Source: an uncultured Stenotrophomonas sp.
GTDB taxonomy: Bacteria; Pseudomonadota; Gammaproteobacteria; Xanthomonadales; Xanthomonadaceae
NCBI GenBank assembly: GCA_900078405.1
Contig: FLTS01000001.1
Span: 496,001 to 560,000, forward strand
Direction: 5' to 3'
Length of the DNA stretch: 64,000 nucleotides
Positions 57,967-64,000 of this stretch are shown one piece after another; position 1 is the first letter of the stretch; each line of letters opens with the position of its first letter. The notes beneath the pieces are model-generated. The model did no database searches. It worked only from the letters and a program-made list of their open reading frames with translations, and was not told the origin of the DNA. Position numbers and translations under genes: made by a program.

Positions 57967-58539
57967 ATGAATCCACCGAAGTCGATGAAGCACGCTCCCT
58001 TGTTGTCCTCAGCCTTGGGCCTGCTGGCCGTCGCCAGCGGCTCCGCCATGGCGCAGAGCGAAGAGCCGCGCAACCGCGTGGCGATCGTGGAGAACGTGCG
58101 CCACGATTACGCGCAGGTACTCAACGTCGAGCCGGTGTTCCAGACCCTGCGTGCCACCCGCACCGAGGAGCATTGCGTGCCGGTATCCACGCTCACGCTG
58201 GACCCGGTGCAGGTCACCGCCGAGGAGGAGAAGGGCGGGTTCCGTCGCTTCTGGGATTCGGTGAAGGGGGTCTTCAGCCGCCGGCACGACGACGATGACG
58301 AGGCCGCGATGACGTTGGCGCGCGGTGGCGGCAATACCCCGATGCTCACCCCCGAATGCCGCATCGTCGAGGTCGGCCGCGAGTTCCGCCGGCCCATCGC
58401 CTATGACGTGGACTATGTCTACAAGGGCACCAAGTTCCGCTCGCGGCTGCCGGAAGACCCGGGCAACCGCCTGAAGTTGCGGGTGTCGATCACCCCCGAA
58501 CTGGGTGATGATCCCGAACCCGTAGCCGGCAATCCGTGA
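57967..58539 (+). CDS. Secreted hypothetical protein resembling glycine-zipper outer-membrane proteins
   Basis: A 190-residue exported protein. The signal peptide is [22 protein letters not shown]. The mature part has [16 protein letters not shown] at the N terminus and [20 protein letters not shown] with a [13 protein letters not shown] end. These bracket the glycine-zipper in SlyB/UmoD-like proteins, but the zipper itself is absent; the middle holds an acidic linker (HDDDDEA) and [12 protein letters not shown]. Two Cys may pair. TACACT at about 57939 is a possible -10. ATG 57967 is used; ATG 57985 is in frame. Function unknown; perhaps an outer-membrane-associated sensor. Confidence 0.7.
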   Translation: MNPPKSMKHAPLLSSALGLLAVASGSAMAQSEEPRNRVAIVENVRHDYAQVLNVEPVFQTLRATRTEEHCVPVSTLTLDPVQVTAEEEKGGFRRFWDSVKGVFSRRHDDDDEAAMTLARGGGNTPMLTPECRIVEVGREFRRPIAYDVDYVYKGTKFRSRLPEDPGNRLKLRVSITPELGDDPEPVAGNP

Positions 58540-58592
58540 TGTTGCACTGCGCCACTTGCGTGCCGGCGGGGTGCATGCGACCATGCCCCGCG

Positions 58593-58694
58593 ATGAAGGC
58601 GAACAGCTTCCAGCACGAATCCAGCGCCGCCCGGTTGGCCACCGGCATGACCTCGCGTGCGCGCCGACCGGAACCCCACATCCTCGCTGGGTAA
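58593..58694 (+). CDS. Possible leader peptide upstream of argF' (33 codons)
   Basis: The reading frame from ATG 58593 ends at TAA 58694 and includes S-R-A-R-R-P; three of four successive codons are arginine (CGT, CGC, CGA). An internal ATG at 58647 would give a 15-residue version. No clear ribosome binding site is seen for either start. It stops 25 bases before a strong terminator that precedes an arginine gene, the geometry expected of attenuation. In GC-rich DNA such Arg clusters occur by chance, so this is tentative. Confidence 0.25.
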   Translation: MKANSFQHESSAARLATGMTSRARRPEPHILAG

Positions 58695-58719
58695 CCGGAG
58701 CTTCGTGCTGTCTGTTCGG

Positions 58720-58746
58720 AAAACCCAGCCCAGGCTGGGTTTTTTC
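58720..58746 (+). terminator. Intrinsic terminator or attenuator before argF'
   Basis: Stem AAAACCCAGC / GCTGGGTTTT with a CCAG loop, followed by TTTCGTTTTCG. It lies 180 bases after the upstream gene and 93 before argF'. Confidence 0.85.
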
Positions 58747-58838
58747 GTTTTCGTTCCACAGAAAGTTTCAACCGCAATGAGTCGCGCGTCGTGCGCACCC
58801 GCCGGCAACGGCGGTCCCCCGCAGCAAAGGATGGATCG

Positions 58839-59843
58839 ATGTCCGTGAAGCACTTCTTGAACACCCAGGATTGGAGCCGCGCCGAACTGGACGCGCTGCT
58901 GGCGCAGGCCGCGCGCTTCAAGCAGGACAAGCTGGGCGACGCGCTGAAGGGCAGGTCGATCGCGCTGGTGTTCTTCAACCCGTCGATGCGTACCCGCACC
59001 AGTTTCGAGCTGGGTGTGTTCCAGCTCGGCGGCCACGCCATCGTGCTGCAGCCGGGCAAGGACGCGTGGCCGATCGAGTTCGACCTGGGCACGGTGATGG
59101 ACGGTGACACCGAGGAGCACATCGCCGAAGTGGCCAAGGTGCTGGGCCGCTATGTCGACCTGATCGGCGTGCGTGCGTTCCCGAAGTTCGTGGACTGGGC
59201 CCATGACCGGCAGGATGTGGTGCTCAAGGCGTTCGCGAAATATTCGCCGGTGCCGGTGATCAACATGGAAACCATCACCCACCCCTGCCAGGAGCTGGCG
59301 CACGTACTGGCGCTGCAGGAGCACTTCGGTACCAGTGACTTGCGCGGCAAGAAGTACGTGCTGACCTGGACCTACCATCCCAAGCCGCTGAACACCGCGG
59401 TGGCGAATTCGGCACTGACGATCGCCACCCGGATGGGCATGGACGTGACCCTGCTGTGCCCGACCGAGCAATACATCCTCGACGAGCGCTACATGGGCTG
59501 GGCGCGGCAGAACGTCGCCGAGAGCGGCGGCTCGCTGGCCGTCAGCCACGACATCGAAAGTGCCTATGCCGGTGCCGACGTGGTCTATGCCAAGAGCTGG
59601 GGTGCATTGCCGTTCTTTGGCAACTGGGGCCCGGAAAAGCCCATCCGCGACCAATACAAGCACTTCATCGTCGACGAGGCCAAGATGGCGCTGACCAACA
59701 ACGGCGTGTTCTCGCATTGCCTGCCGCTGCGCCGCAACGTCAAGGCCACCGATGCGGTGATGGATTCGCCGCAGTGCATCGCCATCAACGAGGCCGAGAA
59801 CCGCCTGCACGTGCAGAAGGCGATCATGGCGGCCTTGATCTAG
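58839..59843 (+). CDS. argF': N-acetylornithine carbamoyltransferase
   Basis: Makes N-acetylcitrulline from carbamoyl phosphate and N-acetylornithine, the Xanthomonas-type arginine route. The 334-residue protein has the carbamoyl phosphate motif SMRTR at 49-53, HPCQ at 148-151 and HCLPLRRNVKATDAV near the end. Glu144 and Lys302, which mark the acetylornithine enzyme of X. campestris (Lys302 is carboxylated there), are both present at the same numbers. ATG 58839 has AAAGGATGG upstream. It begins the cluster continued by argG, argE and argB/A. A terminator lies 93 bases upstream. Confidence 0.97.
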   Translation: MSVKHFLNTQDWSRAELDALLAQAARFKQDKLGDALKGRSIALVFFNPSMRTRTSFELGVFQLGGHAIVLQPGKDAWPIEFDLGTVMDGDTEEHIAEVAKVLGRYVDLIGVRAFPKFVDWAHDRQDVVLKAFAKYSPVPVINMETITHPCQELAHVLALQEHFGTSDLRGKKYVLTWTYHPKPLNTAVANSALTIATRMGMDVTLLCPTEQYILDERYMGWARQNVAESGGSLAVSHDIESAYAGADVVYAKSWGALPFFGNWGPEKPIRDQYKHFIVDEAKMALTNNGVFSHCLPLRRNVKATDAVMDSPQCIAINEAENRLHVQKAIMAALI

Positions 59844-59927
59844 GAACGAGTGCGGAGGAACGAGGAGCGAGTGAAAAGCTCGCGGCCCTTGCTCTCATCC
59901 GCTTCCCGTTTCTCTTCACTTGTTCCT
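59842..59927. repeat. Degraded long inverted repeat (GAACGAGTG family)
   Basis: AGGAACGAGTGCGGAGGAACG and the opposite arm CTTCACTTGTTCCT are imperfect complements. Element starts at the argF' stop and ends 28 bases before argG. Related to 6630-6751 and 29930-30020. Confidence 0.55.
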
Positions 59928-59955
59928 GACCACATACCCCACGGAAACATTCACC

Positions 59956-61164
59956 ATGACCATCCCCAACGATTCCCGCGACATCGTGCTGGCCTTCTCC
60001 GGCGGCCTCGACACCAGCTTCTGCGTGCCCTACCTGCAGGAGCGCGGCTGGAACGTGCACACCGTGTTTGCCGACACCGGCGGCGTGGACGCCGAGGAAC
60101 GCGAGACCATCGAGAAGCGCGCTGCCGAGCTGGGCGTGAGCAGCCACGTCACCGTCGATGGCGGCCCGGCGATCTGGGAAGGCTTCGTCAAGCCGTTCGT
60201 GTGGGCCGGCGAGGGCTACCAGGGCCAGTACCCGCTGCTGGTGTCCGACCGCTACCTGATCGTCGATGCCGCACTCAAGCGCGCCGCCGAGCTGGGTACC
60301 AACGCCATCGCGCATGGCTGCACCGGCATGGGCAACGACCAGGTGCGCTTCGACCTGGCGGTGAAGGCGCAGGGCGACTACCGCATCGTTGCGCCGATCC
60401 GCGAAATCCAGAAGGAACATACCCAGACCCGCGCCTACGAACAGGCGTACCTGGAGGAACGTGGTTTCGGCGTGCGCGCCAAGCAGAAGGCCTACACCAT
60501 CAACGAAAACCTGCTGGGCGTGACCATGTCCGGCGGCGAGATCGACAAGTGGGAGGCCCCGGGCGAGGGTGCGCGAGGCTGGTGCGCGCCGCGCAGCGCG
60601 TGGCCGCTGGAGCCGCTGACCGTGACCCTAAAATTCGTCGAAGGCGAAGCGGTGGAGCTGGACGGCAAGGCGCTGCCGGGCGAGCAGATCCTCGCCAGGC
60701 TCAACAAGCTGTTTGCCCCGTACGGTGTCGGCCGTGGCGTGTATACCGGCGACACCGTGATCGGTCTGAAGGGCCGCATCGTGTTCGAGGCGCCGGGCCT
60801 GACCGCGCTGCTGGCCGCGCACCGTGCGCTGGAGGACGCGGTGCTGACCAAGCAGCAAGTGCGCTTCAAGCCGGACGTGGCGCGCAAGTGGGTGGAGCTG
60901 GTCTATGAAGGCTTCTACCACGACCCGCTGAAGACCGATCTGGAGGCATTCCTGAAGTCCTCGCAGGGCAAGGTCAACGGCGAGGTGGTGCTGGAAACCC
61001 GCGGCGCGCGCGTCGATGCGGTGGCAGTGAAGTCCCCGCACATCCTCAACGCCAAGGGCGCGACCTATGCGCAATCGGCGGATTGGGGTGTGGAGGAAGC
61101 CGAGGGCTTCATCAAGCTGTTCGGCATGAGCAGCACCTTGTACGCGCAGGTCAACAACGGTTGA
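59956..61164 (+). CDS. argG: Argininosuccinate synthase
   Basis: Joins citrulline and aspartate with ATP. The 402-residue protein (about 400 in the family) has the PP-loop AFSGGLDTS near the N terminus, the [12 protein letters not shown] segment and GAFYHD-like [12 protein letters not shown] 59956 begins [19 protein letters not shown]. In this pathway acetylcitrulline must be deacetylated (argE) before argG can act, so gene order argF'-argG-argE is functional rather than stepwise. It is separated from argF' by a repeat and from argE by a structured element. Confidence 0.97.
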   Translation: MTIPNDSRDIVLAFSGGLDTSFCVPYLQERGWNVHTVFADTGGVDAEERETIEKRAAELGVSSHVTVDGGPAIWEGFVKPFVWAGEGYQGQYPLLVSDRYLIVDAALKRAAELGTNAIAHGCTGMGNDQVRFDLAVKAQGDYRIVAPIREIQKEHTQTRAYEQAYLEERGFGVRAKQKAYTINENLLGVTMSGGEIDKWEAPGEGARGWCAPRSAWPLEPLTVTLKFVEGEAVELDGKALPGEQILARLNKLFAPYGVGRGVYTGDTVIGLKGRIVFEAPGLTALLAAHRALEDAVLTKQQVRFKPDVARKWVELVYEGFYHDPLKTDLEAFLKSSQGKVNGEVVLETRGARVDAVAVKSPHILNAKGATYAQSADWGVEEAEGFIKLFGMSSTLYAQVNNG

Positions 61165-61170
61165 TGCTTG

Positions 61171-61377
61171 AAAGCCCCTCTCCCTCCGGGGTGAGAGGGG
61201 CAGCTTGCGAACCACCGGTTCGCTGTCCCTCGAACGCTCTTGCGCCAGCGCAAGGGCCGGGGCGCGAAGCGGGGGTTGGGGTGAGGAGAGAACGGAGTCC
61301 GTGATGTTTGAACCATAAGGACTCCGCTCGCCCTCATCCGCCCTTCGGGCACCCTCTTCCGCAGGGAGAAGGGCGCT
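61171..61377. repeat. Structured dispersed element, copy B (about 205 bp)
   Basis: It begins AGCCCCTCTCCCTCCGGGGT and closes AGGGAGAAGGGCG, with inner stem GAACGGAGTCC / GGACTCCG. It is homologous to copy A at 26239-26430, with one base-pair-preserving change in the inner stem. It lies between argG and argE. Confidence 0.75.
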
Positions 61378-61404
61378 TGCCTGCCATTGCCGCGATCCGA
61401 TCCC

Positions 61405-62502
61405 ATGACCAATCTCCTCGAATCCACTCTCACGCATCTGGAAAAACTGGTGTCCTTCGACACCCGCAACCCGCCGCGTGCGATCACCACCGGCGGCATC
61501 TTCGATTACCTGCGCGCCAACCTGCCCGGCTTCGACGTCGAGGTGGTCGACCATGGTGCGGGCGCGGTCAGCCTGTACGCGGTGCGCGGCACGCCGAAAT
61601 ACCTGTTCAACGTGCATCTGGACACGGTGCCGGATTCGCCGCACTGGAGCGCCGATCCGCACGTGATGCGGCGGTTGGATGACCGCGTGGTCGGGCTGGG
61701 GGTATGCGACATCAAGGGCGCCGCTGCGGCGCTGGTGGCTGCGGCCAATGCCTGCGACGGCGATGCCGCGTTCCTGTTTTCCTCCGACGAGGAGGCCAAC
61801 GACCCGCGCTGCATCGCCGCCTTCCTCGCCCGCGGCATCCCCTATGAAGCGGTGCTGGTCGCCGAGCCGACGATGGGGGAGGCGGTGCTGGCGCATCGCG
61901 GCATCTCCTCGGTACTGATAAAGTTTTCCGGCCGCGCCGGCCATGCCTCGGGCAAGCAGGATGCGGCGGCCAGCGCGTTGCACCAGGCGATGCGCTGGGG
62001 CGGCCGTGCGCTGGACCACGTCGAATCGCTGGCGCATGCGCGCTTCGGCGGGTTGATCGGACTGCGCTTCAACATCGGCCGGGTCGAAGGCGGCATCAAG
62101 GCCAACATGATCGCGCCGGCGGCCGAACTGCGTTTCGGTTTCCGTCCGTTGCCGTCGATGGACATCGACCAGCTGCTGGCCACCTTCGCCGGTTTCGCCG
62201 AGCCGGCGGCCGCGCATTTCGAGGAAACCTTCCGCGGCCCGAGCCTGCCGTCGGGCGACATCGCCCGCGCCGAGGAGCGCCGCCTTGCCGCGCGCGACGT
62301 CGCCGACGAGCTGGGCCTGCCGATCGGCAACGCGGTGGATTTCTGGACCGAGGCCTCGCTGTTCTCGGCTGGCGGGTACACCGCGCTGGTCTATGGCCCC
62401 GGCGACATCGCCCAGGCCCACACTGCCGACGAGTTCGTGATGCTGGAGCAGTTGCAGCGCTACGCCGAATCGGTCCACCACATCCTGCGGCGCGGCGCCT
62501 GA
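61405..62502 (+). CDS. argE: N-acetylcitrulline/acetylornithine deacetylase (M20 family)
   Basis: A 365-residue M20 metallo-deacetylase. Metal-binding residues appear as [11 protein letters not shown] (His and Asp), [16 protein letters not shown] (Asp), SSDEEAND (general base Glu pair) and the C-terminal AQAHTADEF (His). Given the acetylornithine carbamoyltransferase upstream, it most likely acts on N-acetylcitrulline, as shown for Xanthomonas. ATG 61405 is preferred over an in-frame ATG at 61387, which lies in the preceding repeat. The neighbouring genes on both sides are arginine genes. Confidence 0.93.
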   Translation: MTNLLESTLTHLEKLVSFDTRNPPRAITTGGIFDYLRANLPGFDVEVVDHGAGAVSLYAVRGTPKYLFNVHLDTVPDSPHWSADPHVMRRLDDRVVGLGVCDIKGAAAALVAAANACDGDAAFLFSSDEEANDPRCIAAFLARGIPYEAVLVAEPTMGEAVLAHRGISSVLIKFSGRAGHASGKQDAAASALHQAMRWGGRALDHVESLAHARFGGLIGLRFNIGRVEGGIKANMIAPAAELRFGFRPLPSMDIDQLLATFAGFAEPAAAHFEETFRGPSLPSGDIARAEERRLAARDVADELGLPIGNAVDFWTEASLFSAGGYTALVYGPGDIAQAHTADEFVMLEQLQRYAESVHHILRRGA

Positions 62503-62531
62503 GCCGCCCTGCATTCCCCCACGCCAACGAA

Positions 62532-63860
62532 ATGTCCCCCGCCATGCAGCCCCACCGCCAGACCCGCCAGACCATCGTTCGCCTGCTTTCGAGCATGGCC
62601 AGTGCGAAGGAGATCAGCCAGTACCTCAAGCGCTTTTCGCAGCTGGACGCCAAGCGCTTCGCCGTGGTCAAGGTCGGCGGCGCGGTGCTGCGCGACGATC
62701 TCGATGCGCTGACGTCCTCGCTGTCGTTCCTGCAGGAAGTCGGTTTGACCCCGATCGTGCTGCACGGCGCCGGCCCGCAACTGGACACCGAGCTGTCGGC
62801 GGCCGGCATCGAGAAACGAACGGTCAACGGCCTGCGCGTGACCACGCCCGAAGCGCTGGCGATCGTGCGCAAGGTGTTCCAGCAGTCCAACCTGCAGCTG
62901 GTCGAAGCGCTGCAGCAGAACGGCGCACGTGCCACCTCGATCACCGGCGGCGTGTTCGAGGCCGAATACCTGGACCGCGACACCTACGGGCTGGTCGGTG
63001 AAGTGAAGCGGGTCAATCTGGCGCCGATCGAGGCCAGCCTGCGCGCCGGCTCGATCCCGGTCATCACCTCGCTGGGCGAGACGCCGAGCGGGCAGATCCT
63101 CAACGTCAACGCCGACTTCGCCGCCAACGAGCTGGTGCAGGAACTGCAGCCGTACAAGATCATCTTCCTCACCGGTACCGGCGGCCTGCTCGATGCCGAC
63201 GGCAAGGTGATCGATTCGATCAACCTGTCCACCGAATACGAGCACCTGATCCAGCAGCCGTGGCTGCATGGCGGCATGAAGGTCAAGATCGAGCAGATCA
63301 AGGACCTGCTGGACCGGTTGCCGGAAGAGTCGTCGGTGTCGATCACCCGCCCGGCCGATCTGGCCAAGGAGCTGTTCACCCACAAGGGCTCGGGCACGCT
63401 GGTGCGGCGCGGTGAGAAGGTGCTCAAGGCGATGGCGTGGGAGCAATTGGACACCGTGCGGCTGAAGGCGTTGATCGAATCCAGCTTCGGTCGCACGCTG
63501 GTGCCGGACTATTTCGAGAAAACCAAGCTGCTGCGCGCCTACGTCAGCGAGAACTACCGCACCGCGGTGATCCTCACCGACGAGGCCGAGGGCGTGTACC
63601 TGGACAAGTTCGCGGTGCTCGACGACGCGCAGGGCGAGGGATTGGGGCGCGCGGTGTGGAACGTGATGCGCGAGGAAACCCCGCAGCTGTTCTGGCGCTC
63701 GCGCAACGGCAATGCGGTCAACCATTTCTATTACGCCGAGTCCGATGGCTGCTACAAGCTGGACCACTGGAAGGTGTTCTGGTTCGGCGCCAGCGGCTTC
63801 GACAGCATTCGCGGCTATGTTGCGCACTGCGGCGAACGCCGGGCGAGCCTGCAGGGATGA
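62532..63860 (+). CDS. argB: Bifunctional N-acetylglutamate kinase/synthase
   Basis: Catalyses the first two steps of arginine synthesis. The 442-residue fusion has an amino acid kinase domain (residues about 25-290: [32 protein letters not shown]) and a C-terminal GNAT domain (about 295-442: [31 protein letters not shown]). The kinase loop shows no GxGxS insertion seen in stand-alone ArgB. This fusion is typical of Xanthomonadales. ATG 62532 begins [10 protein letters not shown]. The stop overlaps the next gene in ATGA. Confidence 0.97.
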   Translation: MSPAMQPHRQTRQTIVRLLSSMASAKEISQYLKRFSQLDAKRFAVVKVGGAVLRDDLDALTSSLSFLQEVGLTPIVLHGAGPQLDTELSAAGIEKRTVNGLRVTTPEALAIVRKVFQQSNLQLVEALQQNGARATSITGGVFEAEYLDRDTYGLVGEVKRVNLAPIEASLRAGSIPVITSLGETPSGQILNVNADFAANELVQELQPYKIIFLTGTGGLLDADGKVIDSINLSTEYEHLIQQPWLHGGMKVKIEQIKDLLDRLPEESSVSITRPADLAKELFTHKGSGTLVRRGEKVLKAMAWEQLDTVRLKALIESSFGRTLVPDYFEKTKLLRAYVSENYRTAVILTDEAEGVYLDKFAVLDDAQGEGLGRAVWNVMREETPQLFWRSRNGNAVNHFYYAESDGCYKLDHWKVFWFGASGFDSIRGYVAHCGERRASLQG

Positions 63861-64000
63861 ATGCCCCGTCCGCCAGCATCGCATGGCGCCAGCTGCCGGA
63901 ACTGCGCGGTCGTCACGTCGCGCTGGAACCGCTGCGGATGGCGCACGTGCCGGCCCTGCGCCAGGCGCTGGGCGACGGTGAATTGTCGCGCTGCTGGTAC
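63857..64000 (+). CDS. GNAT-family acetyltransferase, 5' part only
   Basis: The first 48 codons of a gene running off the window. [20 protein letters not shown] is followed by [18 protein letters not shown], the start pattern of RimJ/RimL-like GNAT proteins. Its ATG overlaps the argB/A stop in ATGA, so it is cotranscribed with the arg cluster. In related genomes an acetyltransferase lies between argB/A and argC. The acceptor is unknown. Confidence 0.75.
   Translation, partial: MNAPSASIAWRQLPELRGRHVALEPLRMAHVPALRQALGDGELSRCWY

Larger units (their letters stand above)
58540..58838. other. 299-bp leader region before argF', with a short ORF and a terminator
   Basis: Contains a 33-codon frame (58593-58694), an intrinsic terminator (58720-58746) and then 93 bases to argF'. 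A weak TTGCGT-17-GACCAT pair at 58556-58584 is a possible promoter. No other gene is supported. The terminator may end the upstream gene or attenuate argF'. Confidence 0.6.

Noticed and set aside
60628..63884. Long minus-strand frames opposite the argG, argE and argB/A genes
   Set aside because: They are shadows of three well-recognised arginine genes.

Overview
The window is a 64 kb piece of a high-GC gammaproteobacterial chromosome. It most resembles the Xanthomonadaceae, and Stenotrophomonas in particular. The strongest clue is the arginine cluster at the right end. It carries an N-acetylornithine (not ornithine) carbamoyltransferase, a deacetylase of the acetylcitrulline route, and a fused N-acetylglutamate kinase/synthase, all hallmarks of this family. 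A second clue is a set of short palindromes that begin with GTAG, matching the SMAG repeats described in Stenotrophomonas maltophilia. Coding density is high. No tRNA, rRNA, CRISPR array, transposase, integrase or prophage was found.

Left part (1-17.2 kb): the tail of a probable GH13 enzyme, an SseB-like protein, a LacI-type regulator, ssb, two divergent peptide transporters (POT and OPT), a secreted S9 peptidase, a DUF819 membrane protein, a cstA-ybdD pair, two pirins, a secreted hypothetical, aqpZ and endonuclease V. This looks like peptide uptake and degradation next to housekeeping genes.

Middle part (17.2-44.6 kb): gpmA; an iron-type TonB receptor broken by a 62-bp quasi-palindromic insertion, followed by its intact DUF3649/PepSY/DUF3325 partners; a membrane-anchored XRE regulator; a PilZ protein; an M13 lipoprotein peptidase; mfd; a GNAT enzyme; rlmJ. 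Then comes a CreBC-CreD envelope-stress locus. creB and creC are separated by a string of perfect hairpins and a 10-copy hexamer repeat. A large GGDEF-EAL gene lies between creC and creD, and a near-consensus cre tag precedes creD. suhB, trmJ and an operon pairing a periplasmic binding protein with a second GGDEF-EAL protein follow.

Right part (44.6-64 kb): divergent epmB/efp; an mtaD-ubiG-gph operon ending in a small squalene-synthase-like protein; a GFA protein; yidD-pyrC-M23 peptidase; a DksA-domain protein with a long histone-H1-like tail; a cysS-sufE-MFS run; then the arg cluster argF'-argG-argE-argB/A-GNAT, which continues past the window edge.

Non-coding DNA is unusually structured. 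At least four repeat families are interspersed: GTAG palindromes, GGTCGGG palindromes, long GAACGAGTG inverted repeats, and roughly 200-bp structured elements. Some GTAG repeats supply the stop codon of the neighbouring gene.
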